The notes under the pieces are model-generated. The model searched no databases. It was given only the letters and a program-made list of their open reading frames with translations, and was not told the origin of the DNA. From CAKZLS01 sp963771545 (GTDB lineage Bacteria > Pseudomonadota > Alphaproteobacteria > Rhodospirillales > Defluviicoccaceae), in NCBI GenBank assembly GCA_963771545.1, contig CAVYTX010000005.1:1-64000 (forward strand): a stretch of DNA of 64,000 nt. Reading direction: 5' to 3'. The position numbers and the translations under genes are program-made. Shown here piece after piece: positions 35,415 through 43,631 of the stretch. Each line of letters starts with the position of its first letter. The stretch's first letter is position 1.

Positions 35415-36368
35415 ATGGCCCGTGCCTATGGCGCGAACGCCGCGTTGCTGCTCAAGCGGGAGACCGCTTACGGCACCCAGGCGACCGGCAACTACGTGCG
35501 CATGCCGTTCAACCGCTGCTCGCTCGGGAGCGAGCAGGGACTGATCGATGATCCCGTGCTCGGCTATGGCCGCGACCCGCGGGCGCCGCTGCAGGATGTC
35601 ATCAACGACGAGGGCGACATCGTCGTGCCGGTCGACCCCCGCTATCTCGGCCTCTGGCTCGCCGGCCTCCTCGGCGATCCTGCCAGCGTCGACAACCTGG
35701 ACGGCACCTGGACCCATACCTTCGTCTCGGGTGCTGCCGATATTCCCAGCTACTCGATCGAGGTGGGTCTTTCGCAGGTGCCGGCGTTCTTCATGCACAC
35801 CGGCGTCAAGCTCAACTCCATCGCCCTCGAGTTCGCCCGTTCCGGCGCGGCAGCGGCGACCATCAACGCCATTGCCCAAGGCGAGACAAGGAATACGTCC
35901 TCCCAGGGCGGCACTCCGACCAGCCTGACCTTTAGCCGCATCAGCCAGTTTCAGGGCTCCATCAAGCGGAGCGGCAGCCCGGTCGGCAATCTCACCGCCG
36001 GCTCGCTCACCTATTCCAACAACCTGGAGAAGATCGAGACCATCCGCGACGACGGCAAGATCGACGGCGCCGATCCGACCATTGCGGCGCTGACGGGCCG
36101 CGTCGACGTCCGCTTCGCCGACACCACGTTCATCGACCTCGCCGCCGCCGGCACGCCCGTCGATCTGGAGTTTGCCTACACTCTCTCGGCCGCCGCCAAG
36201 GTGCTGTTCATCGCCCACGAGGTTTACCTCCCCAAGCCCAAGTTGGCCGTCGAGGGTCCGGGCGGCGTGCAGGCCAGCTTCGACTTCCAGGGCGCCTGGA
36301 ACGAGACCGAGGGCGAGATGCTCAAGGTGGAACTTACCAACGACCAAGACGGGACGGTCTACGCATGA
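35415..36368 (+). CDS. major tail tube protein
   Basis: This 317-aa protein builds the tail tube of a siphovirus. It starts MARAYGANAALLLKRETAYGTQ, a pattern of alphaproteobacterial tail tube proteins, with SLTFSRISQFQGSIKRSG and NLTAGSLTYSNNLEKIETIRDDGKIDGADPT in the middle. AAGGAG precedes the ATG. The stop overlaps the next gene's start. The protein is long for a tube subunit, which suggests an extra surface domain. Confidence 0.85.
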   Translation: MARAYGANAALLLKRETAYGTQATGNYVRMPFNRCSLGSEQGLIDDPVLGYGRDPRAPLQDVINDEGDIVVPVDPRYLGLWLAGLLGDPASVDNLDGTWTHTFVSGAADIPSYSIEVGLSQVPAFFMHTGVKLNSIALEFARSGAAAATINAIAQGETRNTSSQGGTPTSLTFSRISQFQGSIKRSGSPVGNLTAGSLTYSNNLEKIETIRDDGKIDGADPTIAALTGRVDVRFADTTFIDLAAAGTPVDLEFAYTLSAAAKVLFIAHEVYLPKPKLAVEGPGGVQASFDFQGAWNETEGEMLKVELTNDQDGTVYA

Positions 36369-36889
36369 TCACCATGAGCATATCCAAGGAGCCATATGAG
36401 CTGGAGCTTCCCTACGGCATCAGGATCACCGTCAAGCCGCTGACCTCCGCAAGCATGGCGGCGTGCCAGGCCGCGGCGAGGCGGCGCATCGAAAGTCTGG
36501 AAAGCCAGGTCCGCGAGCGCAGGGAGTTGGGATTGCCGGTCGGGGAGCTTCCCGACTTCGACGATGCGGCCGAGCGCGACGGCTTCTACCACGGGCTTCT
36601 CGTCCACGAGCTCGCCGCGCGGCACATCCTTTCCTGGACGGGCGTCCTCGCCGAGGACGGCGAGAGCGCGGCACCGGCAACCCGGGAGGCCGTCGCCGCG
36701 GTGATGGACCTCTATCCCGTCGGCGAACGGTTCTTCCAGGAGTTCACGCTCCGCCAGGTGCTGCTCAACGCCGCAAAAAACGCATCCGGGCCCTCTGCCG
36801 CTGGCACTTCCGGCCGGGCGGAGGGCCGCAATACTGCCAAGGCTGCCGAGAACACGGCGCCGCCTGCGCCGGAGGCGGCGCCGGCCTGA
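36365..36889 (+). CDS. tail assembly chaperone, short form (gpG-like)
   Basis: This 174-aa protein is read between tail tube and tape measure, the usual place of the chaperone that keeps the tape measure in solution. It begins MSISKEPYELELPYGIRITV in its folded part, with FTLRQVLLNAAKN near residue 130. At codon 138-139 lies the slippery heptamer A-AAA-AAC, so a share of ribosomes should switch to the -1 frame. The tail of the 0-frame product (ASGPSAAGTSGRAEGRNTAK) is low-complexity. Confidence 0.8.
   Translation: MITMSISKEPYELELPYGIRITVKPLTSASMAACQAAARRRIESLESQVRERRELGLPVGELPDFDDAAERDGFYHGLLVHELAARHILSWTGVLAEDGESAAPATREAVAAVMDLYPVGERFFQEFTLRQVLLNAAKNASGPSAAGTSGRAEGRNTAKAAENTAPPAPEAAPA
36775..36781 (+). 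other. -1 ribosomal frameshift site A-AAA-AAC
   Basis: The 0-frame codons are GCA-AAA-AAC, so the heptamer fits X-XXY-YYZ exactly. Slippage by one base enters the long open -1 frame that ends at 37179. Lambda G/GT and many other phages use this arrangement for the tail chaperones. Confidence 0.8.
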
Positions 36890-37179
36890 ACGGAAGTTTT
36901 GGTGATCCCCGTCGCGGCTCCGCCGCTCCACGCCTCTTGGTCTGCCCCTACCGGGAGCACGCGGCCGAGACGCTCGAAGAGCACCAGGCCTGGGAGATCG
37001 TGCGCGGTGTCCAAAATCATCTCCGCGTCGGCCCCGCCGGTCATGTGCTTGGCTTCGATCTCGGCATCGCCTTCGAACTGGCCCGAGCCCGTGGCTACGA
37101 CCTCGAGACGTTGAGCGAGCTGCTCCCCGCTGCCGAGGCCGGCATGCTCGAAACGCTGAACCACACTTTCGAAGACTAA
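36775..37179 (+). CDS. tail chaperone frameshift extension (gpGT-like)
   Basis: The -1 frame continues KRIRALCRWHFRPGGGPQYC and ends LLPAAEAGMLETLNHTFED. Fused to the first 137 codons of the short form it would give a protein of about 271 aa. The later part (EHQAWEIVRGVQNHLR, GFDLGIAFELARARGYDLETL) is helical and well composed, unlike a chance frame. The end is about 30 bases before the tape measure start. Confidence 0.75.
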   Translation, partial: KKRIRALCRWHFRPGGGPQYCQGCREHGAACAGGGAGLNGSFGDPRRGSAAPRLLVCPYREHAAETLEEHQAWEIVRGVQNHLRVGPAGHVLGFDLGIAFELARARGYDLETLSELLPAAEAGMLETLNHTFED

Positions 37180-37206
37180 TCCCGCGACTCTCCCCGGAAA
37201 CCGACC

Positions 37207-39627
37207 ATGGCCCGAGCAAGACATACTTATGCGGTCCGCCTCGCCGTCGAGGGCGGCGGCAAGGTCAAGGCCGAGCTGGTCCAAGTCGGCGACGCGGGCG
37301 ACCGGTCGCTCAAGAAAATCGAGACTTCGTCCGGCAAGGCCTCGCGCGGTCTGCTCGGACTCGGCGAGCGGACGAAGGCGCTCGGGCTCGGCATTCGCGC
37401 GCTGGGGGGAGCGCTCGCCGGCGTCGCTACGGTGGGCGGGCTTGCCGCACTGGTCGACCGCTCCATCAGCGCCGCCGACGCCATCGGCAAAACTGCCGAC
37501 AAGATCGGCGTCGGCGTCGAGGCGTTGCAGGAGCTTCGTTACGCCGCCCAGCTTGCCGGCATCGAGGAGCGCACCCTCGACATGGCTTTGCAGCGGTTCA
37601 CCCGCAGGGCGGCGGAGGCCGCCAAGGGCACCGGCGAGGCCAAGGATGCTCTGGCCCAGATGGGCATCGCGCTCCGGGATCAGACGGGAAGCATCCGCGC
37701 CACCGAGGACCTCCTCGGCGACGTCGCCGAGGCGTTCCGGGGCATCCAGGACCCGGCCGAACGGGTGCGGCTCGCCTTCAAGCTGTTCGATTCCGAAGGC
37801 GTCGCCATGGTCAACATGCTGGCAAATGGCGCCGATGGCCTAGAGGCGATGCGCCGTCGTGCGCGCGACCTCGGCATCGTCCTCGAGGTAGACCTGATCC
37901 GCGACGCCGAACGGGCAAGAGACGAGCTCGACACCCTCGGCAAGGTGATCTCGGCCAACCTCACCCGCGCCGTCCTCGATCTGGCGCCGGTCATTGCCGA
38001 CGCCTCCGGCGGACTCGCCGAGCTCGCCAAGGACGCGGGCGTCGCCTACGAGCAGCTGAAGCTCCTCGCCCAGGGCGACACCAACTTCGAGGGCCTGAGC
38101 CTCCGCAGCACCAAGGCCGTCGTCCAGGACCTGCGCGACGACGTGCGAAGCCTGCGCGCCGAGCGCGATGCCTTGGGCGAGGGCATCATCGACGATCTTC
38201 GCCGGCGCTGGGTCGAGTGGCGCCTCGATCGCAAGTCGCAGGCGTTGCAGCAATGGCAGGCCAAGCTCGCCTGGCTGCAGCGGGACGCCGAGAAGGCGAA
38301 GGGGAGCCTTCCGGCGCCGGCCGATACCACCTCGACGCCCGACACCATCGAGACCGAGACCAAATCCGCGGAAGACCGATCCCGGAGACTGACGAAGATC
38401 GAAAACGATCTTCAGCGCCAGCTGTTTGACACCACCCATGAGGGCGCCGAGCGCGTCAAGGCCGAGCACCGGAGGCTGGTTGAGGAGCTACGGTCGCTCG
38501 GCGCTCCCGACGGCAGCGACGCGGAGAGGATCGAGGTGATGATCGCCCGCTCGGCCGCGGTTCGCGATGCGCGCCTGGCCCAACTCGGCGAGCGCGAGCG
38601 GCAGGTGGCGGAGAAGCGGCGCGAAGCCAACGCCAAGGTCCTGGAAGGCCTGCGAATGGAGCGCGAAGAACTGGTCCAGACCGACCGCCGGCGCACCATC
38701 GGCCAGGCGCTGAAACGGCTCTCGGCCGAGGCGACGGACGGAGAGCGCCGTGCCGTCGAGGATCTTGCCGGCGCCCTCTACGACGAGCGCGAAGCGATCG
38801 AGGCCCGTGATCGCCTGATGGAGAAGGGCCGGTCCCTCATCGAAAGCCTCCGCACCGAGAGCGAGAAGTATGCGGCGGAGATTGCCGAGCTCAACCAACT
38901 CCTTGAGGCCGGTGCCATCGACCAGGAGACCTACGCCCGGGCCATGGAAGAGACCCGGGACCGCATGTTGCGGGCGAGCCGGGAATGGGCCGACGGCGTC
39001 AACCGGGCGCTCCGCGACTACGCCGATGAGGCGACCGATGCCGCCGAGGCGGCCGAAGAGGTCACCACCGTTGCCTTTCAGGGCATGGAGGACGCCCTCG
39101 TCCAGTTCGCCTCAACCGGCAAGGTCGAGTTCCAGAGCCTCGCCGACTCGATCATGGCGGACATCACCCGCATCGCCGTGCGCCAGTCCATCACCGGGCC
39201 GCTCGCGGGCCTGCTCGGCGGCCAGGCGAGCGGTGGAGGTGGCTTGTTCGGAGGTGCTGGCGGCGGTCTCTCCGGCGGCGGGTTCGACCTGTTCGGCCTG
39301 TTCCATCGGGGCGGCATCGTCGGCGAAGCACCGACGCAGATGCGCGCTGTCGATGCAGCCGTGTTCGCCGATGCCCCGCGCTATCATTCGGGTGGTTTCG
39401 CCGGCTCAGGCCTGTTGCCGGACGAGGTGCCGATCATCGCCCGCCGCGGCGAGATGGTCGTTCCACCCGAACGCGTCGTGCGCGAGGAGACGAAGCGCCG
39501 GGAGGACGCGCCGATCACCGTCGTGATCAACGTCCGCGCCAACGATGCCGGCTCGTTCCGTGCCAGCCAGGGCCAGATCGCCGCCGAGATGGCGCGCGCC
39601 ATCGACCGCGCCCGGCGCAATCTCTAG
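37207..39627 (+). CDS. tape measure protein
   Basis: This 806-aa protein sets tail length and acts as the inner core during tube growth. It has the N-terminal AVRLAVEGGGKVKAELVQVGDAGDRSLKKI typical of the family, a hydrophobic segment near residues 60-80 (LGGALAGVATVGGLAALVD) and long coiled-coil parts (residues 350-620). The C-terminal region is glycine-rich and ends with HSGGFAGSGLLPDEVPIIARRGEMVVPP, the tape measure C-terminal motif. By the rule of about 1.5 Angstrom per residue the tail would be roughly 120 nm. The frame is intact. Confidence 0.93.
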   Translation: MARARHTYAVRLAVEGGGKVKAELVQVGDAGDRSLKKIETSSGKASRGLLGLGERTKALGLGIRALGGALAGVATVGGLAALVDRSISAADAIGKTADKIGVGVEALQELRYAAQLAGIEERTLDMALQRFTRRAAEAAKGTGEAKDALAQMGIALRDQTGSIRATEDLLGDVAEAFRGIQDPAERVRLAFKLFDSEGVAMVNMLANGADGLEAMRRRARDLGIVLEVDLIRDAERARDELDTLGKVISANLTRAVLDLAPVIADASGGLAELAKDAGVAYEQLKLLAQGDTNFEGLSLRSTKAVVQDLRDDVRSLRAERDALGEGIIDDLRRRWVEWRLDRKSQALQQWQAKLAWLQRDAEKAKGSLPAPADTTSTPDTIETETKSAEDRSRRLTKIENDLQRQLFDTTHEGAERVKAEHRRLVEELRSLGAPDGSDAERIEVMIARSAAVRDARLAQLGERERQVAEKRREANAKVLEGLRMEREELVQTDRRRTIGQALKRLSAEATDGERRAVEDLAGALYDEREAIEARDRLMEKGRSLIESLRTESEKYAAEIAELNQLLEAGAIDQETYARAMEETRDRMLRASREWADGVNRALRDYADEATDAAEAAEEVTTVAFQGMEDALVQFASTGKVEFQSLADSIMADITRIAVRQSITGPLAGLLGGQASGGGGLFGGAGGGLSGGGFDLFGLFHRGGIVGEAPTQMRAVDAAVFADAPRYHSGGFAGSGLLPDEVPIIARRGEMVVPPERVVREETKRREDAPITVVINVRANDAGSFRASQGQIAAEMARAIDRARRNL

Positions 39628-39878
39628 GGATGGGCGCGAAGGGCGGTGCCGCCTACGGGTCTTCAGCAGAAGCCCCTTGGACCGGGAGGGGATTTCGCTT
39701 GCTAGCCCAATGCGGAGATAACCGGCGACCTGGTGATGCCGCGCTGACGTATGCCCGCCGACATGGCAAGGGATTTAAGTTAAGTCTTGGCGCTCATTTC
39801 CCGGACTGGCCCCGATCACACGGCCACGCGCCGACCGGCGCACTTGCGCCCGCTTATTCCGCACCGCTCACCACGCCT

Positions 39879-40308
39879 CTACTCGAAGGTCTCACACACG
39901 TCGCTGGTCTCGGCGGGCCGGTGCTTCTCCGTGTGGGAAACGTCCCCGGTCACGGTTCCCAGCGACACGTTCCACTGATGGTCCCGAGCCTTCGGGTCAC
40001 AGACGCCCACGCTGCCGCCCCCGAAGTTGGAATCGATCCAGTAGTGCACCTCGTAGACCTTGCCGTCCTCCAAGACATCGGAGAAAGTAAAAGAGAACGA
40101 GGGATCGGCCGTCTTGGAAACGGTGCCCGACTGCGTGGCCACCACCTCGCCGTCGTCAACGCTCACCACAGCCACGTGGATCGGCTGCCCCCCGTGGGCG
40201 CCGTGGAAGCTGGCATCCCCGCTGAAAGTGAGATCGCTCGTTCCGGCAGCCATGGCCGTCAAGCCGCCCAAGAAGAAGCCCCACCACCGCCAGCGCCATC
40301 ATCGACAT
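39879..40308 (-). pseudogene. secreted protein cargo gene with one frameshift
   Basis: On the minus strand, inside the tail operon, MSMMALAVVGLLLG forms a signal peptide core, and one base later the frame GGLTAMAAGTSDLTFSGDAS starts the mature beta-rich domain. That part contains HVAVVSVDDGEVVATQSGTV, YEVHYWIDSNFGGGSVGVCDPKARDHQWNV and ends TSDVCETFE. Two cysteines could form a disulfide. A single-base deletion near 40262 separates the halves; a TTG start at 40271 for the second half alone would give an unexported protein. The function is unknown. The opposite strand and export signal mark it as host-benefit cargo. Confidence 0.6.
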
Positions 40309-40487
40309 TGAATGCAGGCTTGCGCGCTCGTCCCATTTTTTCGCTCCTAAACCGACATTCGGACTCGACCTATTTGTCTGCTTATTAGTCTGCGCCTCTG
40401 CGGTGTCCTTGGTCAACCTTGAGTCCGTTCACCGACATCACCCCGCGCTCTCGACCATCGAGAACCTCTCAAACACTCCGTGAACCC

Positions 40488-41091
40488 ATGACATCCTTCC
40501 ACGAAGTCCGGTTTCCGCCGGATATCTCCTACGGCGCGGCGGGCGGTCCGGGATACTCCACCGCCGTCGTCGCCACCCAATCCGGCCACGAGAAGCGCAA
40601 CGCCAACTGGGCGGAGGCACGCGGCAAGTGGAACGTGGCCCACGGTCTCAAGCGCCGCGACCAGGTCGCGACACTGATCGCCTTCTTCCGCGCCCGCAAG
40701 GGCCGCGCCCACGGCTTCCGCTTCAAGGACTGGACCGACTTCCAGGCCTTCGCGCAAGCGCTCGGCACCGGCGATGGGCAGGCCACCACGTTCCAGCTGG
40801 TGAAGCACTACGCCAGCGGCGGCATCGTCGAGATGCGTACCGTCACCAGGCCGGTGGACGGCACGGTGAAGATCTATCTGGACGGCACCGAACAGGCCTC
40901 CGGCTGGTCGGTCGACACGACGACCGGGATCGTCACCTTCACCGCGGCGCTCGGCAACGGCGTCGCCGATCACCGCCGACTTCGAGTTCGACGTCCCGGC
41001 ACGCTTCGATACCGACCAGATGGAGATCACCATCGAAACCTACGATCTCGCCCGCTGGGCGCAGATCCCGATCATCGAGATCCGTCCGTGA
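40488..41091 (+). pseudogene. DUF2460 tail protein (GTA g12-like) with one frameshift
   Basis: MTSFHEVRFPPDISYGAAGG, the pair FFRARKGRAHGFRFKDWTDF, and the C-terminal EITIETYDLARWAQIPIIEIRP are clear DUF2460 hallmarks, so the gene is the distal tail protein of the GTA-like tail tip. An extra base near 40967 shifts the frame; without it the protein is about 200 aa and ends at the TGA at 41089-41091. The frame as read would instead run into the next gene. The next gene's GTG overlaps this stop. Confidence 0.88.
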
Positions 41092-43212
41092 AGTCCGTCT
41101 CATCCGCCCTCGCCGCACACCTCCAGGAGGAGACGACGACCCTCGCCACGTGCTGGCGCATCGCCCGCACCGACGGCCGTGAGTTCTTCTTCACCGATCA
41201 CGACCGCGATCTCGTCTTCGAGGGCAACGTCTACCGGGCGAAGTCCGGCTACTCCCGCACCGCGATCAGCAACGATGCCTCGATGGCGGTCGACAATCTC
41301 GATGTCGAGGGCGTGTGCCACTCGGACGAGATCACCGAGACCGAGCTTCGCGCCGGCCTGTTCGACCATGCCGAGGTGCGGATCTTTCTGGTCAACTGGG
41401 CCGACCTCGCGCAAGGGTCCTTGCGCATGCGCCGGGGCTGGTTCGGCGAGGTCACGCTGAGCGAGGCCGGGGTGTTCCGCACCGAGCTCCGCGGCATGAC
41501 CCAGGCCCTCTCCCAGCGCATCGGCGAGATCTACTCGCCCGAGTGCCGCGCCGATCTCGGCGATCCTCGCTGCAAGGTGCCGATCGATCCGCCCGAGGTC
41601 GAACGGGACACGGCCTACGCCCTCGGGCACACCGTCAAGGTCGACAACACCCAGCTCGGCGGGATCGTCAACGTTCCCTTCGTGAACCCGGGTTTCGAGA
41701 CGGGCGACACCACCGGCTGGACCGTATCGCCCCCGGGCTCGGTCGACCTCGAGGATACGTTCGCCCCGGATCCCCGCTCGGGCGCCTGGTACGCCGCCGG
41801 CAACACCGCGTCGGCCACCTTCGAGCTGTCCCAGACCGTCGACATGGCGGCCGCGCTCGATATCGCGGACGTGGACGCCGGCGGTTACACCTTCGACTTC
41901 ACCGTCTGGCGCTGCAACACCGGCATCACCGACTCCGCCGACGAGGGCCGGGTGCGGGTGCAGCTCCTGGATACCGCCGGCGTGGTGATCTCGGATGTGA
42001 TCGACACCGGGTTCACCAGGCACGGCAACCAGTGGGGCAAGCTGGAGTGGCTCGGCCTCGCCGTCCCCGCCGGCACCCGCAAGGTGCGGGTCTTCCTCGA
42101 GGGCAACCTCGTCAGCGGCAGTCGCGTCAACGTCGGGTACGACGATGTCGCCGCCAAATTCCAAAAGCGCGCGTCCGCCGGCACCATACGCTCGGTGGAT
42201 TTCGTCAACGCTTCCTTCGAGCTTCAGAACACCACCGGCTGGACGGTCACCACGGGCTCGGCCTACACCACCAGGCTCGGCAGCTCCGATCCGGTCGCCG
42301 ACGGCGGCTATTACTTGCGCGGCGGCAGCACCTCGGACCTCGCGGTCGAGCAGGTCTTCGACATGACCGCGGCGCTGGACCTCGCCCGCGTCGATGCCGG
42401 CGACTACACCTTCGACTTCTCCTGCGACCGCGGCAACGACGCCGGTGATGCCCTGGACGAGGGCCGCGTCGTCGTGGAGCTGCTCGACGCCGCCGACTTC
42501 GCCCTCGAGGTTGCCCTCGATACGGGTCTCGAAGCGCTGCAGGACATCGGCCTCGGCGGCTGGCAGGAGCGTAGCGTCACCGGCGTCGCCGTTCCGGCCG
42601 GGACCCGCAAGGTGAAGGTGACGTTCACCGGCGTCCGCCAAAACGGGACCATACTGAATGCCTGTCTCGATGATGTCCGGGCCTCGTTCTCGGCGCCGGC
42701 CGCTTCCGGTGGCGGTAACGAGACGTACGACGTCTACGAGAACCGCATCTACCGCTGCAACGCGGCCGGAACGACCGGGCCTGATCTTCTGACCTACCCG
42801 CGCACCGTCGGCGCGGAGATTACCGACGGGACCGCCCGCTTCGTCGCCCTCGAGGCCTGGTCCCGTCACGGCGAGGTGACGGCCGCCCTCGACCGCAAGA
42901 CGTTCGAGGCCGCGATCGACGAGCCGCGCGCCGCCGACGGCTGGTTCACCGGCGGCGTCGTCACCTGGGAGACGGGCGCCAACGCCGGGCGGTCCTGCGA
43001 GGTGCGGGACTGGATCGAGGCCGCCGGCACCGTCACCCTGTTCCTCCCCCAGCCCTTCGCACATCGAAGCCGGCGATCGGTTCCGCATCCATCCCGGTTG
43101 CGACAAGCGGCTTCAGACCTGCACCGGCCGCTTCGCCAACGTCCTCAACTTTCGCGGCGAGCCGTACCTGCCCGGGCAGGACGCGATGATGCGCTACCCC
43201 GATGCCAAGTAG
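41088..43212 (+). pseudogene. DUF2163 tail protein with tandem insert domains and one late frameshift
   Basis: It starts with the GTG at 41088. The N-terminal 185 residues are standard DUF2163 (FFFTDHDRDLVFEGNVYRAKSGYSRTAI, GQ...LSQRIGEIYSPECRADLGDPRC). An insert of about 340 aa follows, made of two repeats, each with F-V-N-x-x-F-E, GWTV, YTFDF, DEGRV and VPAGTRKVxV. The C-terminal part then resumes (YDVYENRIYRCNAAGTTGPD). A single-base shift near 43063 leads to HIEAGDRFRIHPGCDKRLQT in the next frame, ending at 43212. Repaired length is about 708 aa against 290-300 for the family. The insert looks like a pair of sugar-binding-type beta-sandwich domains. Confidence 0.85.
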
Positions 43213-43628
43213 ACCACGACATCGTCACCGCGGCCAGGAGCTATCTCGGCGTGCCGTGGCGCCATCAGGGCCGGAGCCGCCGCGGCCTCGACTGCGCCGG
43301 CCTCGTGGTGCGGGTCGCGAGAGATCTGGGCCTCACCGACTACGATACGACCAACTATCGCCGCCACGCGCAAGGCCAGGCCTTCGTCGACCACTTCCGC
43401 GAAAACATGGATCCGGTGCCGATCCCCGAGATGCGTCCGGGCGACGTGCTGGTGTTCGCCGACGGCGCCTACCCCTGCCACGCGGCCATCGTCGCCGAGC
43501 GGTACGGCCGCCTCTCGCTCGTCCATGCCCACGCCAGCCGGCGCAAGGTGGTCGAGGAGGCGTACGCCGGCGAGTGGCCGGACAAGGTCAAATTCTGCTT
43601 CCGCTTCCGCGGGCTGGACGAGGTCTGA
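43209..43628 (+). CDS. NlpC/P60 tail peptidase (GTA g14-like)
   Basis: This protein of about 139 aa should cut peptidoglycan peptides during entry. The catalytic Cys lies in RGLDCAGLVV near residue 28, the His in YPCHAAIVAE near 96, and HAHAS near 113 may supply the third residue. It begins DHDIVTAARSYLGVPWRHQG, the usual N-terminus. No ATG, GTG or TTG stands at the expected place: the codon before DHDI is GTA. The start is therefore lost, non-standard, or hidden by a sequence error. It lies directly after the DUF2163 gene. Confidence 0.85.
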   Translation, partial: VDHDIVTAARSYLGVPWRHQGRSRRGLDCAGLVVRVARDLGLTDYDTTNYRRHAQGQAFVDHFRENMDPVPIPEMRPGDVLVFADGAYPCHAAIVAERYGRLSLVHAHASRRKVVEEAYAGEWPDKVKFCFRFRGLDEV

Positions 43629-43631
43629 CCG

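Noticed and set aside
36463..36775. The part of the -1 frame upstream of the slippery heptamer as coding sequence
   Set aside because: Before the heptamer that frame is Arg-rich and has no start signal; only the part after the slip site is used.
41100..43106. 668-codon open frame antisense to the DUF2163 gene
   Set aside because: The plus strand encodes a recognised tail protein with clear repeats; the antisense frame has repetitive Gly/Asp/Val composition only.
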